Below are positions 30,463 to 40,741 of a stretch of 64,000 nucleotides of DNA, piece after piece. The DNA comes from Agarophyton chilense. Lineage: Eukaryota; Rhodophyta; Florideophyceae; Gracilariales; Gracilariaceae. A program made the position numbers and the translations under genes. The first letter of the stretch is position 1. Each line of letters starts with the position of its first letter. The stretch is from contig JARGXX010000037.1 of assembly GCA_030374765.1 (NCBI GenBank), positions 62,001 to 126,000 on the forward strand, written 5' to 3'. The notes under the pieces were generated by a model, which saw only the letters and a list, made by a program, of their open reading frames with translations, was not told the origin of the DNA and did no database searches.

Positions 30463-31281
30463 TCATGAATTCATTTCCAATGGTCGGAGAAGACCGGCAT
30501 CTATCATCAACTGCGCGCTTGTCTCTTTTCCCTTTTGGAGATCCATCTGAACACAATTCCAAACGGCTTCTCCAAGGACATCTTTCAGGCGTTCAGGTCC
30601 GTCACATCGAGAAACAAATACGAATTTCTGACGTGTTACATTATCCATGAAAGGAGACAGCATTCTCCAAAGAATGCTAAACGCCCGAGGTGCATCTAGT
30701 ATTACTATTCGTTTTGCTCGTTCCGGAAAGTGGTTTTGGAAAATTCGCAAGGTTTCCAAACTCACACTAAGTGGGGGGCTGTTCTTGGAATTGTACCCTT
30801 CCATATCCATCACGATGACCCATTGCCCTGTCTGTTGTTCTATCGGATCCTTGTGACTGAATTCAGCATCTGCAATCTTTGCAGTGCACTCCAGCGTAAA
30901 GAAGAAGGCACGGCGGTATTCCTCAAAATCGCGCTTATCAAAAGCGTCCTCGCGTTTACGTAGAATCAGAACTGGGGACGGTGGTACCTGACCATCACAT
31001 TTGGATGCCAAAAACATACTTCGCTTCTTTAGTTCTGTCCATACCGTTTTGTATGAGGAATAGTCTGTACCTAGATCATCTGCTTGTACCAACTTTCGGT
31101 ACTGAAATGTTGAAGCCATATTCTTGGACCCCACTTTTTCGTCCTTGTAACCGCGGAGGTAGCGAGCAGCAGTAGCAATGGTAAGGAATGCGTCGCCGTC
31201 TTGCACAGCGATTCCTAATTCCTCCAAGTGACTCCGCGCTCGGCGCAACACTTCCTCTGCTTGTTCGATAGTGGGGTGCAT
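30463..31281 (-). CDS. CRAL-TRIO (SEC14-like) lipid-binding protein
   Basis: Single exon, 272 aa from ATG at 31281; a GTG seven codons upstream is disfavoured. The N-terminal CRAL-TRIO-N part contains IATAARYLRGYKDEKVGS (family pattern: LLRFLRAR...KA). The lipid-binding lobe has WVIVMDMEGYNSKNSPP near residue 165, LRIFQNHFPERAKRIVILDAP near 190, and a WRMLSPFMDNVTRQKFVFV segment, which is the classic Sec14 gate-region order. Family role: transfer or presentation of phosphoinositides or other small lipids. It has no GOLD or other extra domain and no membrane anchor, so a cytosolic protein is expected. Confidence 0.88.
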   Translation of the reverse strand: MHPTIEQAEEVLRRARSHLEELGIAVQDGDAFLTIATAARYLRGYKDEKVGSKNMASTFQYRKLVQADDLGTDYSSYKTVWTELKKRSMFLASKCDGQVPPSPVLILRKREDAFDKRDFEEYRRAFFFTLECTAKIADAEFSHKDPIEQQTGQWVIVMDMEGYNSKNSPPLSVSLETLRIFQNHFPERAKRIVILDAPRAFSILWRMLSPFMDNVTRQKFVFVSRCDGPERLKDVLGEAVWNCVQMDLQKGKETSAQLMIDAGLLRPLEMNS

Positions 31282-32467
31282 GTTTGGGAGGAAAAAATAC
31301 ACGGAGCACTCGAACCTTCTGTCGTTGGAGTACGAAAACTGGTATACTATTGTCGTTTTGGTTCCGTAGCGTTCGCAGCGCAGAGTACAGATGACTTTCT
31401 GGCTGGCTCAGCGAAGATGTCGATGGGATGCTTACTTGGACGCCCTGAATTGCGCCATGTATCCTAACAAGTTTTTCTGCTTGCAAGAAAACCAAAAAAC
31501 CAGGAAATAGATGCATGAGTGCATGAGGTAGCAATTGCTAGCCTGCAAAACGAGAAGACAAGTCATCCTTCCGCTACGAAGTAGAAACGTATCAATTTCC
31601 TAGCTACAGTAGCTGTGACAGTCCCACCACCGCAAAACAGAGGTTAGGGTAAGCAGAATATGGAATCTTTGTTCGTGGGGACGGCTATGAAGTCTCCTTG
31701 TTTGCCCAATTAGTCAACATGCACCGCTCTTTCGAGACGGAAATTGGCACGTATCAGTCACGAACAAATGTTATCATAGCCATAGTGGAATCACAAGAGC
31801 ATGGTACTTTCGTGATGGCTTTGCTTGCCCTTGTTTCTCGCATTGCTCAACGATGAACACCTAGTTGTATAACATCAGAATCCAGCATGCCACGCCGACA
31901 TGACATTTTCTCCGCCTCGACATTCTACTCACAGGACATGCATTGAGTTGGTGCGCTCACTAATGCGACTATAGTACACAGTTAAATTGCTTTGGAGAGA
32001 AGTCCATGTTAGTCGTACTGTGGGGAAAGCTTCTGAGAGTTGATTCTCTGGGTATAACGACGGTGTGCCTGAGACGAGCCGGAACCCTGGCGCTTTGTCG
32101 CGCAAGATAGCCACCAGGAGGACTGGAACCACACTTTCTCACATATCTGATGTTGCGAGCTCACCGTGTTGGGGTCATTTCTACAGTCTACAGGGCACTG
32201 CTCCGCAGCCAAGATAATTCATCCAAACGTTACTATTTTCCAGTCCATGTGAAGTGGGACAGTTTTCTCGGGGACTGAAGATCCTGATTCTGACCTCCCA
32301 AAGGGGAACGCAATTATTATTTCGTGGCATTACAAGTTCGCTACTATTCACTGGCTTTAATGCACAAGCTGGCCACAGATGGCAAATCTTAAGAAGCAAC
32401 GAACGGATAAAAATCGCATAGTTAGAAAGTTTAATACAGAATCAATCGTGCAGTGTTTGTGGGAGGT
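31282..32467. other. 1.2-kb intergenic region, no gene seen
   Basis: Promoter side of the CRAL-TRIO gene and 3' flank of the SDR-like gene. Short ORFs only. Confidence 0.45.
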
Positions 32468-34594
32468 TCAAATCATTGTTGCGTTCACTGCGCGCCTATC
32501 TTTGCCGTGGTTTCGTCTGGGGTCACCTCGTGGCAAATAGTTCGGATCGTACGCTTGTCGATAACGCTTGACTGAAGGTCTATCTGTGGCTTCGAGAATT
32601 CTACTGGCAAGTAATGAAATCTGAGAAAGAATAGCGGAAGCTGTGGGAAGTGAACTGCGACGTCTCCCATGCGTCGCCTTGGTGTACCTGAGGCTATCCA
32701 CCTCGCTTCGTCGTCGACCCCCTTCCCCAGAGTCATGACCAGAGTGGAAAGATGCAGTTGGGACGGACCGACCTGATGTGTTTCTTCGTTGTGAGGATCT
32801 CGAAGGTCTGCCACGGGAAGACTGAGCATCTGAATATTTCGCTGTTGGGGATTTGGCGCCGTCACTCTCAAAAGGATGTTGTGGCGGAGACCGCGACGAG
32901 CGAGACTTGCTGTTGGGGCTCTTCGAAGTTCTTAACGCTTTTTCGTTTCGAGAGAGACCTGAGGTGGATTTCCTTCGAAGCAGCTCAGTAGTCTGAGTAT
33001 TTTGCGAGCGAATCTCCTTCGCACTTTTCCTTCGGGATAGTCGCCGGGGTGAGACCGATGCGCCTGGTAGTTGTTCATTACTGTGGACAACCGTCAAACG
33101 CCGACTTAGTTGATGGCCAAGGGCATCGACTGAGCTAGTGACTGGGAGAGATGGCCCAGGCTGTTCGGGAGAGCTTGCCGTGTTAACATTTCGAGCCGAA
33201 GAACGGTTGGGAATATAATGAATCGGGGAGGTCAGTGGATCCTGAGTACCTTGTGCTACTATTGGCGGTGATTGAAATGTATTCTGATTCGATGGGGGCT
33301 CTTGTCGTCTTTCTGAAAGTGGTCGATGCTGAGGGGTGATAGATTGCGCAGGTGATGAAGCATTCTTCTCATGTACTTGTGACAATGGATTTGATGATGA
33401 GTGACCTACCGGTACAGGAGAGTGATGGTCGCTCGGTTGTAGGGAAGGAGCGGTATATCCCTCCATTTCAATCCGAAGCACATGGTTTTGAGGCAGGGGG
33501 GACTGGGCGGCCGATGGAGCGGCCGATGGGATCGAAGGAACAGCGGATGGTGTGGCCGAAGGTAAGGCAGACGGTACTGCAGATTGCGAAAGGTCGGAAG
33601 GAGAAAACTTCTCGACGGGGACTTGCTCGCCAGATTGATATCGTGCATACCCTGATACATTCGATGACATGCGACGACTAGTCCGGATTTGAATAATGCG
33701 AGAACGCTGTGCTTCTCGCGCTTCATTGGCAGTGATGATGATGTCACTTGGACGAAGTTCGTCAAAGGCAGTTTGATGAGACTTGAAGATAAGCGCGAGA
33801 TCCGGTTGTTCATTCTGTAAATCAAGCTTCTCAAGTGCATCTGCCACCATTGCTTTGGCAACGTCCCGCACATGAACAGCATTGGAAGCGCCAAAACCGA
33901 GTTTGAACACTACTTTTTCGCGAATTTGTTCAAGTGGAGATATGGCAGTTCCGCGCACTCCAAATGGGTCTTTCATATCAGTTAACATGAGGGAAACTTT
34001 GAAAACAGACACGCCGGGGATTTTGTGCTGCGTCAGAGATTCTCGTCGTTCTACTTGCAAGTAGCGGGCATAATCAGCGGCAGCAGGACTGTTTCGTTGT
34101 AGAGTAGAACTGGACATACGCGAGGAACCCTTGTTGGTACAAAGTATACTGATGCGATCAGCGTTGATGCGAAACATTTCTTGGACAAAGCGCTTTGGAA
34201 TGGAAACGTTGTAGTTGTGGAACTTGTACGCATCCATGTTGGGTGGTTTTCGCTTGGCACCAAGTGTACAAAACGCCAGCTGGCATTGAGGAATGTGAGA
34301 TGCGATGGTACGCTCAAGAAATTCCAGAGACTCTACGTGAAGCACAAGCTTGGCAGTTTGAGCTGAAGTGAGTCGAATGTGGGAACGAGGATCAAATTCA
34401 GCCAGCGCGTGGACGCGAGCAACGGCGTCACATCGAAGCAGTTCACGAAGCACGAGCTTACCAAGCTCTGTGTGCGCTCCGCACACCACAGCAGTGAGCG
34501 GCAAAGGAGTGAGTGCGGTTGGACTGAGGACGGAAGCGGTAACGGCAGTGTTTGAAGACGAAGGCGCATTGCTCACAGGAGGCTTCTCCGACAT
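32468..34594 (-). CDS. SDR/NAD(P)-binding Rossmann protein with long disordered basic tail
   Basis: Single exon, 708 aa from ATG at 34594 (MSEKPPVSNAPSS); the frame upstream opens only at GTG. Residues 30-270 form an HTATIP2/NmrA-like Rossmann domain: TAVVCGAHTELGKLVLRELL takes the place of the glycine-rich dinucleotide loop, followed by LAFCTLGAKRK and IPKRFVQEMF. GAHTELG deviates from the usual GxTGxxG. The remaining 430 residues are low-complexity, rich in Ser, Pro and Arg (SRSSRSPPQ, GRPSRSSQRRN), with no domain I can name. It is paralogous to the short gene at 43.1 kb. A TATA-like ATATAAAG lies at about 34719 in the divergent promoter. Substrate unknown. Confidence 0.8.
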   Translation of the reverse strand: MSEKPPVSNAPSSSNTAVTASVLSPTALTPLPLTAVVCGAHTELGKLVLRELLRCDAVARVHALAEFDPRSHIRLTSAQTAKLVLHVESLEFLERTIASHIPQCQLAFCTLGAKRKPPNMDAYKFHNYNVSIPKRFVQEMFRINADRISILCTNKGSSRMSSSTLQRNSPAAADYARYLQVERRESLTQHKIPGVSVFKVSLMLTDMKDPFGVRGTAISPLEQIREKVVFKLGFGASNAVHVRDVAKAMVADALEKLDLQNEQPDLALIFKSHQTAFDELRPSDIIITANEAREAQRSRIIQIRTSRRMSSNVSGYARYQSGEQVPVEKFSPSDLSQSAVPSALPSATPSAVPSIPSAAPSAAQSPLPQNHVLRIEMEGYTAPSLQPSDHHSPVPVGHSSSNPLSQVHEKNASSPAQSITPQHRPLSERRQEPPSNQNTFQSPPIVAQGTQDPLTSPIHYIPNRSSARNVNTASSPEQPGPSLPVTSSVDALGHQLSRRLTVVHSNEQLPGASVSPRRLSRRKSAKEIRSQNTQTTELLRRKSTSGLSRNEKALRTSKSPNSKSRSSRSPPQHPFESDGAKSPTAKYSDAQSSRGRPSRSSQRRNTSGRSVPTASFHSGHDSGEGGRRRSEVDSLRYTKATHGRRRSSLPTASAILSQISLLASRILEATDRPSVKRYRQAYDPNYLPRGDPRRNHGKDRRAVNATMI

Positions 34595-35532
34595 GTCGAA
34601 CGAAAACCGCTCCTTCACGAGACAGGGGGGCGAATGAAAGCGCAGACGAGTGAAAAAAAAAACGAGACGCACGGCGAAAGGCTACTGCAATCGGGCGAGC
34701 ACATGAAGGGACGCGGCATATAAAGAGAGCGCAAGTGGTGCAATTTTAGAGCGTTTCGCAAAAGCACTCCGGTTCAGCGAGCGGCGGGATGGTGAGTGGG
34801 GAGCGTTACGTGACCAGGACGTGACAGGTATTGTTGCGATTGGAACGAGCTCCATGTGGAATGATCTGGTTGGCAGTAGATGGCGGAAGCGACCACTCTC
34901 GCGCGGTGCTTTGAGATCGGCGCGTCACATTGCTGAATGCTGTAATTCTGGACGTCACGCCGACAACGAGAGGTCAGACCCTGCGTGACGAATCCCCACG
35001 CTGCGCCGCCAAAGCTGGCTGCTTCTTCCGGGAAAAAAATGCGCAGACGTGTGTAACTTTAGTCCATTCTCTCTTCGGTGGTGGAGCGTGCGTCAAACTG
35101 TTGTTACCGATGATGATGCGGGAGGTGCGCTAGCGAGACGGTAACTTGCGCCTCACTGACACTAGCGATATTTTGCGAACAGTTGGAGCCAATGCACCAT
35201 GCTTCAGCTTGGATGCACATCCTTGTCCCACGTCGAGGTCCGGGTGCGTGCCATCACCACTTCCACACGTGTCCAGCGTGTTTCAGTTTGCTCCAGGAAG
35301 GTTATCCGCAATAATTGAACGGAAGGCATATTTCAGTATGTTAATTAATTAAAAAAATGATGATTGGGTGCGCAGCCTCTGGCAAACCACCCCGTTCCCC
35401 TGAGCCGCGCCATCAAAGATATGCCGACATCAAATCGAAAAGCGTTACCCACTCACTCCACACCACTCGCCCTCTCTCCTGTTTACTACTACTAACTCGA
35501 CACAACTTTTCGCGTTCCAAGCAAAGCGCGCG
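34595..35532. promoter_or_regulatory. Divergent promoter region between SDR-like and START-domain genes
   Basis: About 940 bp between divergent start codons. A TATA-like motif (GCATATAAAG, about 34717) lies 125 bp upstream of the SDR start. The stretch before ATG 35533 is CT-rich. No gene seen. Confidence 0.45.
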
Positions 35533-37227
35533 ATGGGTGCTGTGACTTCAAGGCGCGCCTTGGGTGGGCGTTGGTCAGCCGTGTACTCCATGTGGACCTA
35601 CATCCATCGTCTACTCCACCTTCTCGGCATTGCGACTGTCGATAAGGAGGAGGTTGCTTTACTTTCAGCCCCGCTCGTTCGAATTCGTTGCGTACGACGT
35701 CATCGCACGCCTGTGGTTCTTGCTCATAATCCTTGTCCCATGTTTCCAGATGAGCCTGTAGGTTGGGTACCGCCCTCTCAGGTTCACGTCTCATCCACTC
35801 TTTTCTTTCTTCATTTCGACATTTCAGATTCACAACGAGGAGATCGAGCTCGGATTGCAACTGCCGCCCCTTCTGACACTACTCCTCGAGCATGGCTGGC
35901 AGTCGATCATAAAACAGGAACTATCACTCTTGCTGCTTCCGAAACGGCTGCAGCTGTGTTTCAAGTTTGTCTTTCCAACGCTAAAGCCACCATTCCCCAA
36001 GTACATTTGCAATGTACCTGTACTGCGGGCAGGTACTTGAGTGTTCATCTTGCCACAATGCGAGCCCGTGTTAATGCCAGCTCAGTAACAGCTTGTGAAA
36101 CCTTTTTAATTAACCATGTCCCTATGCCTCCCACGTTAACTCAGAATCGTAACGAGCTGCCGCCCCAAGACTGTACGATGGCTGCTGCGTTCCAAGCCAC
36201 CAGGTCCTGTCCTCTACGCATACAGAGCAAAGCATTTGGCTGGTTTCTTGCATCGAAGCCTGGTGCCCCAGTTGCTTCATCTCGCGGAAAGGACTCTGGA
36301 TGGGATGGATTTGTACTTGAGTATGATAGTCCAACCCGCTCGGCACACTTCCGAGACTCTCGCCGTTTGTACATTGGCTTCACTGAACAACTTGATCAGT
36401 TAGTCGCTGCTCAGGATCCCAGTACCGAAGACGACGAAAACAAGCTGCGTGAACTCCACTCACTTCATCGAGCAGAACGCTTCGATGTTGAGATTGTGGC
36501 AGATGGCGACCTTGTGACATTGAGGTCCCGAAAAGGTTATGTTTCGGCTAGACGCGATGGCCGAATTGTGCTCAGTCAAAACACCCAGCCGGGTAGACGG
36601 GAACAATTCTACCTGCGACTTTCTCTACCGTCCATGATGGACCAGAGTACTCCGCGGCTACGACTGCGCGCTTGTGACGGTGGCGCTCGTCAGATCGAAG
36701 CAAGCATTCTTGTCCCTACGCCAGCTCAGATTGCGTTCGATGTCTTGAGAGACTACGACGGTTTCCACGAATTCATTCATGACGCCTCGGAGAGTCGCGT
36801 GCTAGAGAGAAAGAGCGACACGGAATTGACAGTGCTCATGGTGCAATGTCACACGTTTCTGATACTAACAATTCCAATGACAATGGTCTTGAATGTTGTG
36901 GAGAGTCCAGAACGCAAGACTGTCGTTATGGATTTGAAGAGCGGGCTGGGAGTCAAAGCCTACAAGGGTGTGTGGCAAGCGGTGGAGAGGCCGGACGGGC
37001 GTTGTTTGCTCAGATGTACGTTGCTTGCGGCCACTGCAGTCCCTGCCCCTGGGTTCTTGATAGACGGACTCATGTCACATGCCATGTCCGAAACCATGAC
37101 CCAACTACGAGTTGAATGTATTCGAAGGTCCACAAAGGAGTACCAAACATCGTATGGGAATTCGGTACAGAGGCACGCTGCTGAGCAACGTCGAGGACGC
37201 AATTCTAAAGCAGCTTTGAAGACGTAG
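35533..37227 (+). CDS. START/SRPBCC-domain protein with N-terminal trefoil-like region
   Basis: Single exon, 564 aa, ATG 35533. Residues 1-120 are not recognised. Residues 120-390 show repeated short strand motifs (WLAVDHKTGTITLAASETAAAVFQ..., GYVSARRDGRIVLSQN, REQFYLRL) that look like fascin-type beta-trefoil repeats; this is inference. Residues about 390-540 match the SRPBCC fold (START/polyketide-cyclase type): ASILVPTPAQIAFDVLRDYDGFHEFIHD, then SRVLERKSDTELTVL and a long C-terminal helix (LIDGLMSHAMSETMTQLRVE). Such domains bind hydrophobic ligands. There is no signal peptide; GAVTS after the initiator Met could be an N-myristoylation site (MGAVTSRR), which would tether it to membranes. 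Confidence 0.72.
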   Translation: MGAVTSRRALGGRWSAVYSMWTYIHRLLHLLGIATVDKEEVALLSAPLVRIRCVRRHRTPVVLAHNPCPMFPDEPVGWVPPSQVHVSSTLFFLHFDISDSQRGDRARIATAAPSDTTPRAWLAVDHKTGTITLAASETAAAVFQVCLSNAKATIPQVHLQCTCTAGRYLSVHLATMRARVNASSVTACETFLINHVPMPPTLTQNRNELPPQDCTMAAAFQATRSCPLRIQSKAFGWFLASKPGAPVASSRGKDSGWDGFVLEYDSPTRSAHFRDSRRLYIGFTEQLDQLVAAQDPSTEDDENKLRELHSLHRAERFDVEIVADGDLVTLRSRKGYVSARRDGRIVLSQNTQPGRREQFYLRLSLPSMMDQSTPRLRLRACDGGARQIEASILVPTPAQIAFDVLRDYDGFHEFIHDASESRVLERKSDTELTVLMVQCHTFLILTIPMTMVLNVVESPERKTVVMDLKSGLGVKAYKGVWQAVERPDGRCLLRCTLLAATAVPAPGFLIDGLMSHAMSETMTQLRVECIRRSTKEYQTSYGNSVQRHAAEQRRGRNSKAALKT

Positions 37228-37650
37228 ACTGTCGTCAAAAAGCTGCTGCAATGATTGAAGTACAAGTTCTTTGCGCTTTGTCACGTCAAAGTACGGGGGA
37301 GAGATAGCATTGAATCATTTGTTGAATGCTCATCAATCAGTAGCTACTCTATCAATTGTCTTCTCGAGAACGTGTGGAACCCAAACTCATCTAGCTTTCC
37401 ACAAATCTATGACGTTGACTGCGTATACCATCGAGCCGAAGCGCAAGATGGAGGACAGAGTGATACCAAGACAGATTCCGAAATCAACAAGTCAATTATT
37501 TGTGCCCGTTAGCTTGAGAGGTTCCAGAAAGGGTTCATGCGTTCCCTGCATGAGAACCGTCAGGTTGCAATCTTTTGTATTCTGGGGTGTGAGAAACTCA
37601 ATCACCTGGTGTCTTGTGAAAGAGAGGCGTTCAGACGCTTCACTTGAAAG
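37228..37650. other. Convergent intergenic spacer
   Basis: 423 bp between the stop codons of the START-domain gene (+) and the PWWP gene (-). A plus-strand ORF runs through it into the PWWP gene antisense and is not credible. Confidence 0.5.
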
Positions 37651-39846
37651 CTACATTCTAACTGAACGGAGGAATTGCGCCAGATTTGGTAGCTTTGCTA
37701 GAAATTCCTCCAGCTCCATGGCTTGCTGTTCTGTACCTCGGCCCTCTTGAACTACGGCCTTCCACGCTTCCTCACAATTCGTTTTCGCCTCTTGGAAGCG
37801 CTCTGCTTCAACGGCCAGCTCCACAGATAATCTCTGAAAGTTAAGCAACTTCCTTACAAACTTTTCCGTTTGTGCCCTGATCGCTTTTGGATCTGGAGCT
37901 TTCGAAAGCAGAGTTATTGACGGCAACGTACCACGACCGACGGAAGAACCCGGGCCAGGCTCGAGATACTTTTGTTGTTGAGACAAGTGTACTATTTGTT
38001 TCTCTTGCCGGCTTATCCTTCTTTGCATTCTGTCAATAACTTGCGCCGACGTTTCGCGCACCTCCGTGAGCGTAGGTTCTGGTGGTGACACAACCTTGCG
38101 AGGCCTCCCGCGCCGCTTCCGTCTGAACTGCCGCCTGTAGGATGGTTGGGCTGGTATATGAGTTAATGCGTCTTCTGGTTCCCCCTTGACCACCGCCTGT
38201 GTGTTGACTGCTGGTTCTGGCTTCGTGATTCTCGACGATACTGGTTGTTTTTGTCCAGATACAGGGTGCCTTCGTGGGCGCCCACGCTTGCGGCGAGCAA
38301 CGGTTATTGAAGAAGGTTGAGGTTCTTTCTTGCTTAGCGTCGACGGCAAGGGCGTGAGTGCAGGATGTGCTGTATCCTTTTTGACCATGGGACGCTTCTC
38401 CGCGGTTGGTGCAGTTGCATTTTGTGTAGCCGGAACATTGATCTCTCTTGGCTCGCACTTCACAAATGTGCATACAGCGTCATCATCGGAAAACTCGTGT
38501 TGGTCATCATCTTGAGTGAAAGTTTCGTTTTGGAACGTACTAGTCTTGGATGCTCTTGGGCGCAAAACTCGGCGCGACAGCGATTGTATCTCAATCTTTA
38601 CCTTTCGAGGTCTTAGGCTCATATGTTTTGAGTGACGGGGTGCAGGACTTTGTACTGGATAGATTTCATCGCCTACATCAGTATTTTCTGAACTGATGTC
38701 TACCCCAGATGTTTGTTCATTCGAGTCAAGCAGGTCAGAATCGCCATCAGCGTCGGTGTCTTGGCTCTTCATATCGACATACTCATTGATCGGAATTTCG
38801 CGCAGCTGCGCGATTCTGAGCATATCTTCATCTGTGTAGCCGAAACGGGAGGGCGTTTTTTTGTATTCAAGTTCAGCAACCTTCAAGGCTTGTCGCCGTT
38901 CTTTGTAAATTGAAATCTGGGAATGGACTTCTATTTGCGCGGCATATGAGGGATGATACGGAACGATGCAATCGCAACGAATCCAGCCGCCGACTGTCTC
39001 GCCGGCGAATGTGACCCAATACGCCATAACGGCATCGTCGCCGCTGCGCGTCGGCCTCATGGTAAAGTAGCGCCCCTTTGAAGCCGGCTGATGAGTGGCG
39101 GCTACAACGGCTGGCCACACAGGGTAATTGTAGTAACGACACAAGACAAGATCACCCGGACGGAATCTTAGCTTCCTCCTCATGGTTTCAGGCGTGGTGC
39201 ATCGGGATGCGGTGGCGGGGTCGACGGGTTGTTTCGATGTAGCGGAGGATGGATGGTTTGAAGGTTCGGGTGGTGGTGGGGATGTCGGAGAAGGGCGAAG
39301 GGAGAAGGGGACAGGGGCGGACACGGACTGAGCGTGCGCACGTGGAAGGGTTCGTGAGAGCGGGGGCGTGGGCGTTGGTGACGAGGGAGGGTTCTGCGAG
39401 GACGGGTTCGGCGAGGACGGGATGGAAGCATGTAGCGGTTCGGAGTTGGCGGAAGGGAGGTCGGGCGGAAGCACAAAGGCGGGGTGGGGCCTAAGCGGGG
39501 GAAGACACTCTGAGGGCGGGATGTGGAGCGATTTGGTGGCGGGTGGTTGGACGACGGCCAACGGGGTGGACTGCGATGGTGAAAGCATGACGGACTTGGG
39601 GGTGGAGCGTGGGTGGATGTGTGATCGGTGGCAGGTGGGCGAGGTGGTGGAGCGGAATGGATTTGAAGAGGGCGGAAGGGCGGTGGAGCGCGCGTCGGAC
39701 GTGGAAGACGCCGGTTGATGACGGTTTGGCGAGGAAGGCTGGATGTGGAGGGCGTGAGGGGTGCGCACGTTGCGTATGCGCTTTCGACCCGTGACTGGTA
39801 GGATGGGAGGAGGGCGGGGGAGAGAGGTACGGCGGGGCGCGCCCAT
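37651..39846 (-). CDS. PWWP-domain chromatin protein with AT-hooks
   Basis: 731 aa if started at ATG 39846; alternatives are ATG 39588 (645 aa) and ATG 39183 (510 aa). The PWWP domain begins right after 39183: RFRPGDLVLCRYYNYPVWPAVV..., then GGWIRCDCIVPY. Downstream is an acidic stretch, then two AT-hooks (KRGRPRRHP and RRGRPRKVV) and a C-terminal coiled coil (ELAVEAERFQEAKTN). PWWP binds methylated histone tails and DNA; AT-hooks bind AT-rich minor groove. The 221 codons before the PWWP are Pro/Ser-rich with GC-rich DNA. A TATA box 25 bp above ATG 39846 would put transcription start at that ATG, so a shorter form is quite possible. Confidence 0.82.
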   Translation of the reverse strand: MGAPRRTSLPRPPPILPVTGRKRIRNVRTPHALHIQPSSPNRHQPASSTSDARSTALPPSSNPFRSTTSPTCHRSHIHPRSTPKSVMLSPSQSTPLAVVQPPATKSLHIPPSECLPPLRPHPAFVLPPDLPSANSEPLHASIPSSPNPSSQNPPSSPTPTPPLSRTLPRAHAQSVSAPVPFSLRPSPTSPPPPEPSNHPSSATSKQPVDPATASRCTTPETMRRKLRFRPGDLVLCRYYNYPVWPAVVAATHQPASKGRYFTMRPTRSGDDAVMAYWVTFAGETVGGWIRCDCIVPYHPSYAAQIEVHSQISIYKERRQALKVAELEYKKTPSRFGYTDEDMLRIAQLREIPINEYVDMKSQDTDADGDSDLLDSNEQTSGVDISSENTDVGDEIYPVQSPAPRHSKHMSLRPRKVKIEIQSLSRRVLRPRASKTSTFQNETFTQDDDQHEFSDDDAVCTFVKCEPREINVPATQNATAPTAEKRPMVKKDTAHPALTPLPSTLSKKEPQPSSITVARRKRGRPRRHPVSGQKQPVSSRITKPEPAVNTQAVVKGEPEDALTHIPAQPSYRRQFRRKRRGRPRKVVSPPEPTLTEVRETSAQVIDRMQRRISRQEKQIVHLSQQQKYLEPGPGSSVGRGTLPSITLLSKAPDPKAIRAQTEKFVRKLLNFQRLSVELAVEAERFQEAKTNCEEAWKAVVQEGRGTEQQAMELEEFLAKLPNLAQFLRSVRM

Positions 39847-39870
39847 TGCGTGTGTCGGGAGAAGGGTCGC

Positions 39871-39877
39871 TTTTATA
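39871..39877 (-). promoter_or_regulatory. TATA box of the PWWP gene
   Basis: CACTATAAAAGCGACC on the minus strand, a perfect TATAAAA. It lies 25 bp from ATG 39846, about the normal TATA-to-start-site distance, which bears on the choice of start codon. Confidence 0.55.
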
Positions 39878-40245
39878 GTGGACGCTGCGCGCGCGCTGCG
39901 TAGCGGCGACGAGACACGAGGACGACGGCGGCGGCGGAACGGCGACGGAGAAGCAATGGCGGGGAACAAGCACGAAGAATGGCGTCGTGGCAAGACGGTG
40001 TGGTTGAGCGAAACCGTGGGCTTGGCGTGGAAGGATTGCGCTGTGGCGGTTGAATACGTACAGTAGACAAGACGAAGAAGCGTTTCGGTTTGAGGTGAGG
40101 AATTGGTAGCTACTAGAGCGATGGCGCGGCACTGTATCTACCAACAGTACCGACGGTACCAAAGGTAGCTGGAGCTGCTGCGACGTGCGCACGCAAGGCA
40201 ACACGCAGGTGGTGCCGTGCTCTCTCCGTGAAGATGGAAAGCGGA

Positions 40246-40313
40246 GTGGCCGGGTGGCCGGGTGGCCGAGTGGTCGAGTGGTCGAGTGGTCGAGTGGTCG
40301 AGTGGTCGAGTGG
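40246..40313. repeat. 8-bp tandem repeat
   Basis: Eight copies of GTGG(C/T)CG(G/A): two GTGGCCGG, one GTGGCCGA, five GTGGTCGA, plus a final GTGG. The order from diverged to identical copies suggests recent expansion at the right side. Confidence 0.9.
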
Positions 40314-40531
40314 CGGCTCGTCTGCGTGGCTGTGCTTTGTTTTGGCTGCGCTTTGTTTTGGCTGTGCTTTGGTTTGACATTCGACAGCTTCTCTTTTTGG
40401 CAGGCGCTTTTGTTTTGGCAGTGACGTGTGCCATGCGCGCGGCACGTGGCGCGTGTGATTCGGGAGCGGGCGCGACGCGCGCCCCCCCTCCCCCGTGGGC
40501 CGACGTCTTCGTCTTCATTGTTTGCATCGCG

Positions 40532-40541
40532 TATTTAAAAG
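40532..40541 (+). promoter_or_regulatory. TATA-like element of the small basic protein gene
   Basis: TATTTAAAAG in GCGTATTTAAAAGGG, an AT island in GC-rich sequence, about 30 bp before a 15-bp tandem repeat array and 210 bp before ATG 40742. Confidence 0.5.
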
Positions 40542-40560
40542 GGTGCTGCCGCAACCACCA

Positions 40561-40650
40561 ATTGCTCTCACACCAATCGCTCTCACACCAATCGCTCTCA
40601 CACCAGTCGCTCTCACACCAGTCGCTCTCACACCAGTCGCTCTCACACCG
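40561..40650. repeat. 15-bp tandem repeat, six copies
   Basis: Units of (A/G)T(C/T)GCTCTCACACCA: one ATTGC, two ATCGC, three GTCGC versions, the last with one changed base. It starts about 30 bp downstream of a TATA-like element and would lie at the 5' end of the transcript of the gene at 40742. Confidence 0.9.
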
Positions 40651-40741
40651 CACCATCTCTAGTGCACACCGCGTTGCATGTCTCAGCGCCGTTTCCACTG
40701 CCTCCAAGCTGCGTTCCGTTCGACGAGAGAGAGTTGCAAAT

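Noticed and set aside
39491..40204. Minus-strand ORF of 237 aa next to the PWWP N-terminus
   Set aside because: Different frame of the same Pro-rich GC-rich DNA, and it crosses the TATA box of the PWWP gene.
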